This document shows, one piece after another, positions 14,683 to 20,450 of a stretch of DNA of 20,450 nt (position 1 is its first letter; each line of letters starts with the position of its first letter). This stretch comes from JBOCEF01 sp047610385 (lineage in GTDB: Bacteria > Pseudomonadota > Alphaproteobacteria > Rhodobacterales > Rhodobacteraceae). Location of the stretch: contig JBLGAC010000063.1 in NCBI GenBank assembly GCA_047610385.1, positions 1 through 20,450 of the forward strand, read 5' to 3'. The notes under the pieces were generated by a model. It did no database searches, had not been told where the DNA came from, and saw only the letters and a program-made list of their open reading frames with translations. The position numbers were made by a program, and so were the translations under genes.

Positions 14683-15723
14683 ATGAAATTCCTCGATCTC
14701 GCGCGCGTGCACATCCGCTCCGGCGCGGGCGGGGCCGGTTGCGTCAGCTTCCGGCGCGAGAAATTCATCGAATATGGTGGCCCGAACGGCGGCGATGGCG
14801 GCCGTGGTGGCGACATCTGGGTGGAGGCGGTCGATGGCCTCAACACCCTGATCGATTACCGCTATCAGCAGCATTTCTTTGCCAAAAACGGCGAACACGG
14901 CATGGGCACCCAGCGCCATGGTGCCAGCGCCGACGAGGTGGTGCTGAAAGTGCCGGTAGGGACCGAAATCCTTGAAGAAGACGAAGAGACCGTGATTGCC
15001 GATCTGACCGAGATCGGCCAGCGCGTGCTGCTGGCCAAGGGCGGCAATGGCGGCTTTGGCAACCTGCACTTCAAGACGGCCACCAACCAATCGCCGCGCC
15101 GCGCCAATTCCGGCCAGCCGATGATTGAGCGGACAGTCTGGCTGCGCCTGAAGCTGATCGCAGATTCCGGGCTGCTGGGCCTGCCGAATGCAGGCAAGTC
15201 CACCTTCCTCGCGGCGGTGTCGAACGCACGGCCCAAGATTGCGGATTATCCGTTCACCACGCTGGTGCCCAATCTCGGGGTTGTTGGCGTGGACGATTCG
15301 GAATTCGTGATGGCCGACATCCCTGGTCTTATCGAAGGTGCCCATGAAGGACGCGGCATCGGCGACAAGTTTCTGGCCCATGTGGAGCGGTGCGCGGTGC
15401 TGCTGCATCTTGTGGACATCACGGCCGAGAACCCGGTCGAAGACTGGCAGACCATCATCGGAGAGATCGGTGCCTATGGCGGCGGCCTGGCGGACAAGCC
15501 GCGGATCACCGCGCTGTCGAAGATCGACGCTGTGCCCGACGCTGATGTGGCCTTCTGGCAGAACGAATTGCGCGCGGCGGGCGCGCAGGACGTGCGCGCG
15601 ATCAGTTCTGCGTCCGGGCAGAACGTGACCGATATGCTGCGCGAGATCCTGATCACGATCCGCGCGGACCGCGCTAAAGAGGCGGCCGCCAAGCTCGGCG
15701 AGCCCGACGCCTGGAAGCCCTGA
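14683..15723 (+). CDS. obgE: Obg-family GTPase, ribosome assembly (ObgE/CgtA)
   Basis: A GTPase that binds the 50S subunit and links ribosome assembly to growth and the stringent response. The protein is 346 residues. Residues 1-158 are the glycine-rich Obg fold (SGAGGAGCVSFRREKF, GGPNGGDGGRGGD). The G domain has G1 GLPNAGKS (166-173), G2 around PFTT (190-193), G3 DIPG (212-215), G4 as LSKID (278-282) and G5 SSAS (308-311). G4 reads SKID rather than the usual NKxD, a change I believe is also seen in relatives. A C-terminal OCT-type domain of the longer Obg proteins is absent; the protein ends soon after the G domain, as common in proteobacteria. It sits in the classic rplU-rpmA-obgE-proB-proA neighbourhood. 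No strong Shine-Dalgarno is visible before the ATG. Confidence 0.96.
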   Translation: MKFLDLARVHIRSGAGGAGCVSFRREKFIEYGGPNGGDGGRGGDIWVEAVDGLNTLIDYRYQQHFFAKNGEHGMGTQRHGASADEVVLKVPVGTEILEEDEETVIADLTEIGQRVLLAKGGNGGFGNLHFKTATNQSPRRANSGQPMIERTVWLRLKLIADSGLLGLPNAGKSTFLAAVSNARPKIADYPFTTLVPNLGVVGVDDSEFVMADIPGLIEGAHEGRGIGDKFLAHVERCAVLLHLVDITAENPVEDWQTIIGEIGAYGGGLADKPRITALSKIDAVPDADVAFWQNELRAAGAQDVRAISSASGQNVTDMLREILITIRADRAKEAAAKLGEPDAWKP

Positions 15724-16092
15724 GCCAAAGGGGGTGGGCGGGCTCGGGGGGCTTTGCCCCGCTCGCCCGCCCGCGCCTTCGCTTCGCTGCGGCAAGACCG
15801 GGGGAGGGACCTCCCCCTGTGCCCCCTCTGACCCCGCGCTTCGCCTTGATTGGGGCGCGGGTGCGGCACCGGTTGATACCGGGGATTGGCGTGCGGGGCG
15901 CGCCATTCAGATGAACGGGCAGATCGGCGCGGGGCGGCGACGCTCGGGCGAGCGGGGGCTCGATGCCCCCCGAGGACGAGGCGCGGCGCAGGCATGATGG
16001 TGGGCCCCCGGGCATCCACGCTCTTGCGGTTGTCGGCGGCGCGGCGCAAAAACGGCAGGTGATCGCGCCTCTTGGGGGCGCGGGGGCGCAGG
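15724..16092. other. GC-rich obgE-proB intergenic region
   Basis: 369 bases without a supported gene. It opens with a strong G/C hairpin (15736-15772) and then has several G-run/C-run stretches (for example near 15801-15826 and 15954-15973) of the kind that recur between genes in Rhodobacterales. Similar short motifs (GCGAGCGGGGG at 6173-6183 and GAGCGGGGGCT at 15950-15960) occur in both the trpD-trpC and obgE-proB gaps. I see no good -10/-35 pair for proB, and no T-run. Confidence 0.6.
15736..15772 (+). repeat. Strong G/C hairpin after obgE (REP-like)
   Basis: GGGCGGGC (15736-15743) pairs with GCCCGCCC (15765-15772). Inside it CGGGG (15745-15749) pairs with CCCCG (15757-15761) around a GGCTTTG loop, with a small bulge on the right arm. 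There is no T-run. It may stop transcription or protect the obgE mRNA end; a dispersed intergenic repeat is also possible. Confidence 0.5.
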
Positions 16093-17334
16093 ATGGACGC
16101 GAGATCAATGGCGGCTCTGGACAGCGCAACGGATCAGGCGGGGCAGGAGGCCGGCGCGGCGCATGGGCCCTCGCCGCTGCTGTCTGCACGCCGTTTGGTG
16201 ATCAAGGTCGGGTCTGCGTTGCTGGTGGATGCCGCGACCGGCGCTTTGCGCACGGACTGGATCGCTGGCGTGGCTGAGGATCTGGCCGCCGCCCGCGCCA
16301 GCGGCATGCAGGTGATGGTGGTGTCCTCAGGCTCGGTGGCACTGGGGCGCCGCGCGCTTGGCCTGCCGCGCGGGCCATTGCCGCTGGAGCAGGCCCAGGC
16401 CGCCGCCGCCGTGGGGCAGATTCGCCTCGCGCAAGGGTGGCAGGAGGCGCTGGCCCCCCATGCGCTGATCTCCGGCCAAGTGCTGCTGACCCTTGAGGAC
16501 ACCCGCGACCGGCGCCGATATCTGAACGGGCGTGCGACCTTGAAGGCGCTGCTTGATCTGGGCGTCGTGCCGATCATTAATGAAAACGACACCGTCGCCA
16601 CCGATGAGATCCGCTTTGGCGACAATGACCGGTTGGCCGCCCGCGTTGCGCTGATGGCTGAGGCTGACGCGCTGGTGCTGCTGTCGGACGTGGACGGGCT
16701 TTACACCGCCAATCCCCGTGTGGACCCCGACGCGCGCCATCTGCCGCGTGTCGCCCGCATCACCCCGGACATTGAGGCGATGGGCGCGGGCGCGGGATCA
16801 GATGTGGGCACCGGGGGCATGCGCACCAAGCTGCTGGCGGCCAAGACCGCGACCCAAGGCGGCTGCGCCATGGCGATCTGCCAAGGTGACGTGCTGCGCC
16901 CGATCTTGGCGTTGAAAAACGGCGCCAGGGCAACGTGGTTTGAGGCTGAGCAGACCCCGCTTTCGGCGCGCAAGCAGTGGATCGCGGGCATGAAGCCTGA
17001 GGGGCGCCTGATCGTCGATGCCGGGGCTGCCGACGCTTTGCGCCGCGGTGCGTCGTTGCTGCCTGCGGGCCTGCGAGCGGTGTCAGGTGATTTCGGCCGT
17101 GGTGATCCGGTGTCGATCGAAGACCAGACCGGCGCCGCCATTGGTGCCGCGCTGGTCAGCTACTCCGCCGAAGAGGCGCGCGCCATCGCGGGCAGACGCT
17201 CTGACGCCATCGAGGTGGTGCTTGGCTATGCCGGGCGCACCGCGTTGGCCCACCGCGACGACATGGTGGTCTGGGATGATCTGGCCCATGGCGCGCGGCC
17301 GTCGCCGACCGCGCCGGGCGTACGCCCAGACTGA
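16093..17334 (+). CDS. proB: Glutamate 5-kinase (ProB)
   Basis: ProB phosphorylates glutamate to gamma-glutamyl phosphate, the first and feedback-controlled step of proline synthesis. From the chosen ATG the protein is 413 residues. The amino-acid-kinase domain starts at RRLVIKVGSALL (33-44) and shows VVSSGSVALG (76-85), the substrate site NENDTV (163-168), FGDND (175-179), SDVDGLY (198-204) and GTGGMRTKL (239-247). A PUA RNA-binding-like domain covers about 305-385. The start is uncertain: ATG at 16093 has AGG directly in front, and ATG at 16108 (five codons later) has a weak GGAC ten bases upstream. A TTG at 16072 is less likely. The last 13 bases and stop lie in the first unit of a tandem repeat. 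proA follows after 220 bases. Confidence 0.94.
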   Translation: MDARSMAALDSATDQAGQEAGAAHGPSPLLSARRLVIKVGSALLVDAATGALRTDWIAGVAEDLAAARASGMQVMVVSSGSVALGRRALGLPRGPLPLEQAQAAAAVGQIRLAQGWQEALAPHALISGQVLLTLEDTRDRRRYLNGRATLKALLDLGVVPIINENDTVATDEIRFGDNDRLAARVALMAEADALVLLSDVDGLYTANPRVDPDARHLPRVARITPDIEAMGAGAGSDVGTGGMRTKLLAAKTATQGGCAMAICQGDVLRPILALKNGARATWFEAEQTPLSARKQWIAGMKPEGRLIVDAGAADALRRGASLLPAGLRAVSGDFGRGDPVSIEDQTGAAIGAALVSYSAEEARAIAGRRSDAIEVVLGYAGRTALAHRDDMVVWDDLAHGARPSPTAPGVRPD

Positions 17335-17434
17335 GATGCCGACGGGGCCCACGCCCAGACTGAGATGCCGACGGGGCCCACGCCCCGACTGAGATGCAAA
17401 CGGGCCCACGCCCCGACTGAGATGCAAACAGGGG
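17322..17434 (+). repeat. Four tandem copies of a 27-29 base repeat at the proB 3' end
   Basis: Units lie at 17322-17350 (29), 17351-17379 (29, identical to the first), 17380-17407 (28) and 17408-17434 (27). All share ACGCCC, then GACTGAGATGC, and end in a G/C run; units 3 and 4 share the variant CCCCGACTGAGATGCAAAC. The first unit contains the last ProB codons (Pro-Asp) and its TGA stop, so each later unit is a copy of the gene's end placed in the proB-proA spacer. Identical early units and a diverged second pair suggest repeated slippage or stepwise duplication. GGGCCC palindromes recur at the junctions. Confidence 0.93.
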
Positions 17435-17554
17435 ATGCGCGCCGCGCGAGCCGGACCCCGCAGCAGCGCGGCGGGAGGACGATCGCTGGCGAAAGCTGTC
17501 TCAATCGGCTAAAATCCCACCACCTTTCCGCGCGTCATGACAGGACCGATCGAC

Positions 17555-18838
17555 ATGCCCGAGGACCAGATTATCGACGCCAGCGACGTCAAATCCGTGA
17601 TGGCCGCGATTGGTGCCCGCGCCAAGGCCGCCGCCGCCACGCTGGCCTTCGCCGCCCCTGAGGCCAAGGAAAAGGCGCTGAATGCCGCCGCCGACGCCCT
17701 GATCGCGCGCCGCGCGCAGATCATCGACGCCAATGCGCGCGACATGGCCTATGGCCGCGACAAGGGGCTGAGCCCGGCGATGCTGGACCGGCTGATGCTG
17801 GACGACGCGCGCGTGGGTGCCATGGCAGACGGGCTGCGCGCGGTCGCCGCCCAGGTTGACCCGGTGGGGCAGGTGATGGCGGACTGGACCCGCCCCTCAG
17901 GCCTGCGGATCCGGCGGGTGCGCACGCCGCTGGGCGTGATTGGCGTGATTTATGAAAGCCGCCCCAACGTGACCGCCGACGCGGGGGGGCTGTGCCTGAA
18001 ATCGGGGAACGCGGCGATCCTGCGCGGCGGGTCCGAAAGCTTTCATTCGGCGGGCGCGATTCATGCCTGCCTGGTGGACGGGCTGCGCGCTGCGGGCCTG
18101 CCTGAGGACGCAATCCAGATTGTGCCTACCCGCGACCGCGCGGCGGTGGGTGAGATGCTGACCATGACGCAATACATCGACGTGATCGTGCCGCGCGGTG
18201 GCAAGGGTCTGGTCGGGCGCGTGCAGGCGGACGCGCGGGTGCCGGTGTTCGCGCATCTTGAAGGCATCTGCCATGTTTATGCCGACCGGGACGCCGATTT
18301 CGCCAAATCGCTGGCGGTGATCCTGAATGCCAAGACCCGGCGCACGGGCATCTGCGGGTCCGCTGAATGCCTGCTGATGGACGGGCCTTTCGCCGATGCC
18401 CATGGACCGGAGACGATCGGCGCGCTGCTTGATGCCGGGGTTGAGGTGCGTGGCGACGAAGGCGTGCAGGCGATGGATGCGCGCGTCGTGCCCGCAGGGC
18501 ATGATGACTGGGGGCGCGAATATCTGGATATGATCATCGCCGCGCGCGTGGTTGACGGGGTTGACGGTGCCATTGCGCACATCGCGCGCTATTCCTCGCA
18601 CCACACCGAGGCGATCCTGACGGAGAACGACGCCACCGCTGATCGGTTCTTTGCGCGTGTGGACAGCGCGATTCTGATGCGCAACGCCTCAACCCAGTTC
18701 GCCGACGGGGCGGAGTTCGGCATGGGCGCTGAGATCGGCATTGCCACCGGCAAGATGCATGCCCGCGGCCCGGTGGGGGCGGAGCAGCTGACCTCGTTCA
18801 AATACCTGGTTGAGGGCGATGGAGCCGTGCGTCCGTGA
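17555..18838 (+). CDS. proA: Gamma-glutamyl phosphate reductase (ProA)
   Basis: ProA reduces gamma-glutamyl phosphate to glutamate 5-semialdehyde with NADPH, the second step of proline synthesis, directly following the ProB reaction. The protein is 427 residues, close to the usual 415-430. It is an aldehyde-dehydrogenase-fold enzyme: RTPLGVIGVIYESRPNVTAD (123-142) and LKSGNAAILRGGSE (148-161) form the NADPH-binding side, and the catalytic cysteine is Cys267 in RRTGICGSAECLL. The C-terminal signature TQFADGAEFGMGAEIGI (380-396) is intact. Two ATGs are possible, 17537 and 17555. I chose 17555 because AGGA at 17542-17545 sits nine bases before it, while nothing purine-rich precedes 17537. The neighbouring proB and proA products act in sequence and may form a complex. 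Confidence 0.95.
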   Translation: MPEDQIIDASDVKSVMAAIGARAKAAAATLAFAAPEAKEKALNAAADALIARRAQIIDANARDMAYGRDKGLSPAMLDRLMLDDARVGAMADGLRAVAAQVDPVGQVMADWTRPSGLRIRRVRTPLGVIGVIYESRPNVTADAGGLCLKSGNAAILRGGSESFHSAGAIHACLVDGLRAAGLPEDAIQIVPTRDRAAVGEMLTMTQYIDVIVPRGGKGLVGRVQADARVPVFAHLEGICHVYADRDADFAKSLAVILNAKTRRTGICGSAECLLMDGPFADAHGPETIGALLDAGVEVRGDEGVQAMDARVVPAGHDDWGREYLDMIIAARVVDGVDGAIAHIARYSSHHTEAILTENDATADRFFARVDSAILMRNASTQFADGAEFGMGAEIGIATGKMHARGPVGAEQLTSFKYLVEGDGAVRP

Positions 18839-18893
18839 CGGGACCTCGTGGGGATTTTCAGCCGCGTGAAGCTTTGTGATTCTTGATATATGT

Positions 18894-18926
18894 GGCCCAG
18901 CGGCGTCGATCATGCGGCGTTGGGCC
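18894..18926 (+). terminator. Hairpin after proA, possible terminator
   Basis: GGCCCAGCGGCG (18894-18905) pairs with CGGCGTTGGGCC (18915-18926) over 12 positions, with one G-U pair and one mismatch, around a nine-base loop. It lies 55 bases after the proA stop. No T-run follows, so it may be a stability hairpin instead. Confidence 0.45.
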
Positions 18927-19020
18927 ATTCGGCGACCGCGACTTTATGGTGAATTGGCGATCTAAATCGGGCGAAATCGTGGCATCACCAAGATGTGACT
19001 GTTGACTTGGCGTGGCTGCG

Positions 19021-19039
19021 CACTTCGTTCAACGAAGTG
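19021..19039. promoter_or_regulatory. Perfect 19-base palindrome, possible operator
   Basis: CACTTCGTT (19021-19029) and AACGAAGTG (19031-19039) are perfect inverted repeats around one central C. The size fits a dimeric repressor site. The nearest regulator gene is tetR, whose ATG is 395 bases downstream, and the site lies well outside the tetR core promoter, so any link is a guess. Confidence 0.4.
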
Positions 19040-19365
19040 TTGGAGCGTTGGTTCGCCACCAAATATTTCTCCACGTAATTCATCGAATAAATAACGGAAT
19101 TACCAATGACAATCTTTCGGCTGAGGATGCCTTGGTTTCGATGAATATGAACGGAATTTTTCATCCTATCAAAAGGATGCCTAGAGAAACTAATCCGTAT
19201 TCTATTGAAACTATTTTTATTTGATTTGTCACCCCGAAAGGTGGGGCAGGCCTGCCTTTGCACGAGAGTGATGCCACCTGCGGGTACCTTTTCATGGCAA
19301 AGTTGAGATGTAGCGTGGCATCAGCGCGCGTCGGTGTTTTGGGGCAGGCAGATTTTTGTAAATCA

Positions 19366-19395
19366 TTGATAAGGAAACCAATCCGTCGCTATACT
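19366..19395 (+). promoter_or_regulatory. tetR promoter (-35 TTGATA, -10 TATACT)
   Basis: TTGATA at 19366-19371, an 18-base spacer, and TATACT at 19390-19395, each five of six consensus bases. An imperfect inverted repeat, ATTGAT-N6-ACCAAT (about 19365-19382), overlaps the -35 and could be a site for autoregulation. Confidence 0.7.
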
Positions 19396-19433
19396 CATCC
19401 CGTTCAGGTCCAAAAAAAAATCGGAGGTAAAGG

Positions 19434-20114
19434 ATGCAGAGCCAGAAGTCTTGCGTATTGGACGCGGTGCCACCCTGGGGTGATTTTCAGCCGGTCCGCC
19501 GCTCTCGTGGGCGACCCAAGGTGATGTCGGACGAAGATCAGGCCGACAAGATCCTCGCTCACGCAGAGGCGTTGTTTCTTGAGAAGGGTTTTGCGGGCAC
19601 CACGATGAACGACATCGCCGCGCGATGCCGCATGTCAAAACGGACGCTGTATCGTCTGTTTCCCGCCAAGACCGAAATGTTCGCTGCAATCGTGCGCCGC
19701 CACCGCGAACAGATGCTCGACCTGCCCGGCCCCCATGACGACATGCCGATGCATGAGGCGCTGCGCAAAGTGTTTCGGGTGGATCTGTCTGAGGAAGCGT
19801 CCCGCTATCGGATTTTTCTGCTGCGCATGGTTTTGACCGAAGCGGAACGCACGCCGGAAATCGCGCAGATCATCCATGACGAAGCCGGCGATGGTGCAAG
19901 GGTCGATCTGGCTCTGTTCCTTGATGCACGGGTGGCCACGGGCGATCTGAAGCTTGCCGACACCGACCGCGCGGCGCAGATGCTGGTCGACATGTTGTAT
20001 GGCGCGCTGTCGCGAAAGCGTGAAGGCGTGGTGGGCTGGAGCAATTCTGAAGAGCGCCGCTGCCATATCGAGGCCAGCATTGATCTGTTCCTGAACGGTG
20101 CCATGGTGCGCTAA
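19434..20114 (+). CDS. TetR/AcrR-family transcriptional regulator
   Basis: A 226-residue one-component DNA-binding regulator. After a basic N-terminal arm with an RGRPK segment (25-29), the TetR DNA-binding domain runs from about 35 to 85: ADKILAHAEALFLEKGFAGTTMNDIAARCRMSKRTLYRLFPAK, with the helix-turn-helix at about 56-75. The C-terminal part (about 95-226) is a helical ligand-binding and dimerisation region of AefR-like appearance; the ligand is unknown. The start has a textbook GGAGG at 19423-19427 with six bases before the ATG. Base composition of the gene is GC-rich, like the chromosome, although its upstream region is A/T-rich. A fumarylacetoacetate-hydrolase-family gene begins 242 bases downstream on the same strand. 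TetR proteins usually repress themselves or a neighbour, so that gene is a candidate target. Confidence 0.9.
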   Translation: MQSQKSCVLDAVPPWGDFQPVRRSRGRPKVMSDEDQADKILAHAEALFLEKGFAGTTMNDIAARCRMSKRTLYRLFPAKTEMFAAIVRRHREQMLDLPGPHDDMPMHEALRKVFRVDLSEEASRYRIFLLRMVLTEAERTPEIAQIIHDEAGDGARVDLALFLDARVATGDLKLADTDRAAQMLVDMLYGALSRKREGVVGWSNSEERRCHIEASIDLFLNGAMVR

Positions 20115-20245
20115 CGTTTCCGCGCCCGGCGCTTTGCGCCGCGTGCGGCACGACCGCTTGTCTGCGATGCCGGGCCTGAACAGCCCGCCGGGGCAGAACG
20201 CCCCCGCTAGCCATTCGGCCCGTGCCCAGCCGCTGCGCAGTTTTG

Positions 20246-20272
20246 ACGCCCCGCCGCCCTGCGCTGGGGCGT
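20246..20272 (+). other. Inverted repeat in the tetR-FAH spacer
   Basis: ACGCCCC (20246-20252) and GGGGCGT (20266-20272) form a seven-pair stem with a 13-base loop. No T-run follows. A shorter perfect hairpin, CGGCGC-TTT-GCGCCG, lies at 20127-20141 just after the tetR stop. A TTGACA at 20291-20296 could be a -35 for the next gene, but the matching -10 is poor. Confidence 0.4.
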
Positions 20273-20355
20273 TGTGCTGGTCAGGGCGGATTGACAAGCC
20301 CGCAGGGGCCGTGCGGAACTTTTTCCCCCTTGCCTCCGCAACCGAAGGACAGCGC

Positions 20356-20450
20356 ATGACCGGTTTTGCGATCCCCCCTGCCAATCAGGCCACGGTGGCC
20401 ATCGCCGGATCGGACGCCCGGTTCCCGGTGCGACGGATTTTCTGCGTTGG
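20356..20450 (+). CDS. Fumarylacetoacetate hydrolase family protein, N-terminal fragment cut by the window end
   Basis: Only the first 31 codons are inside the window; the frame is still open at the last base. The translation begins MTGFAIPPANQATVAIAGSD and continues to FPVRRIFCVG (23-32, the last codon incomplete). The FPVRRIFCVG segment is the hallmark of the FAH/2-keto-4-pentenoate hydratase family, normally followed by RNYAAHA. Members cleave carbon-carbon bonds in the degradation of aromatic or keto acids; the substrate cannot be judged from this fragment. The ATG follows AAGGA at 20344-20348 with seven bases between. It lies on the same strand as the upstream tetR gene and may be its regulatory target. 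Confidence 0.8.
   Translation, partial: MTGFAIPPANQATVAIAGSDARFPVRRIFCV

Larger units (their letters stand above)
18839..19433. other. A+T-rich gene-poor region between proA and tetR
   Basis: 595 bases with no gene I can support. Base composition changes: about 19060-19230 is visibly A/T-rich (ATAAATAACGG, TATTTTTATTTGATTTG), unlike the GC-rich flanks. It holds an imperfect hairpin (18894-18926), a perfect 19-base palindrome (19021-19039), a 10-base inverted pair GTGGCATCAC/GTGATGCCAC (18979-18988 and 19268-19277), a perfect 12-base palindrome GGCAGGCCTGCC (19245-19256) and the tetR promoter. Small frames of 70 and 92 codons exist on either strand (19012-19224 plus; 18985-19263 minus), without good ribosome sites or recognisable sequence. 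A decayed mobile element, an sRNA or a regulatory region are all possible. Confidence 0.6.

Noticed and set aside
14512..15906. 464-codon minus-strand open frame opposite obgE
   Set aside because: It is antisense to a fully convincing Obg GTPase, and its translation has no family features.
17322..17434. CRISPR array at the proB-proA repeats
   Set aside because: The units are directly adjacent with no unique spacers and grow out of the proB coding end, so this is a tandem repeat, not a CRISPR array.
19012..19224. 70-codon plus-strand frame (and a 92-codon minus-strand frame at 18985-19263) in the A+T-rich region
   Set aside because: Neither has a good Shine-Dalgarno or a recognisable family. 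Both could be chance frames or remains of a mobile gene, so they are not listed as genes.

Overview
The window is a GC-rich stretch of alphaproteobacterial chromosome, most probably from Rhodobacterales (Rhodobacteraceae). The reasons are the gene orders trpE / deacetylase-like / trpG-trpD-trpC-moaC-moeA-lexA and rplU-rpmA-GNAT-obgE-proB-proA, which as far as I recall are typical of that group, and a perfect alphaproteobacterial LexA box (GAAC-N7-GAAC) in front of lexA. Nearly all of it is housekeeping. I see no rRNA, tRNA, CRISPR array, intact insertion sequence or prophage gene.

Layout. (1) 106-9546, tryptophan, molybdopterin and SOS block: trpE (+), then a long Pro/Ala-rich membrane-anchored deacetylase-like protein on the minus strand, then the tightly packed plus-strand run trpG-trpD-trpC-moaC-moeA, then lexA under its own self-regulated promoter. 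TrpE and TrpG together form anthranilate synthase; TrpD and TrpC carry anthranilate on to indole-glycerol phosphate. MoaC acts at the first step of molybdenum cofactor synthesis and MoeA at molybdate insertion. (2) 9547-12980, minus-strand block: parE (topoisomerase IV subunit B), then two small tandem lipoproteins that are paralogues of each other. Strong hairpins separate this block from lexA. (3) 13129-18838, plus-strand block: rplU and rpmA (50S proteins L21 and L27) with a good promoter and a terminator, a GNAT acetyltransferase, the ribosome-assembly GTPase obgE, then proB and proA (first two steps of proline synthesis). (4) 18839-20450: an A+T-rich gene-poor stretch with palindromes, a TetR-family regulator with its own promoter, and the first 31 codons of a fumarylacetoacetate-hydrolase-family gene that runs off the end.

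The least ordinary items are the two tandem lipoproteins, which align without gaps over a key block and share the same cysteine spacing; short tandem duplications lying exactly over the stop codons of trpD, trpC and, much expanded, proB; the A+T-rich island with inverted repeats before tetR; and a G15C15 palindrome at the left edge, which may be an assembly artefact. I found no convincing undescribed multi-gene system.
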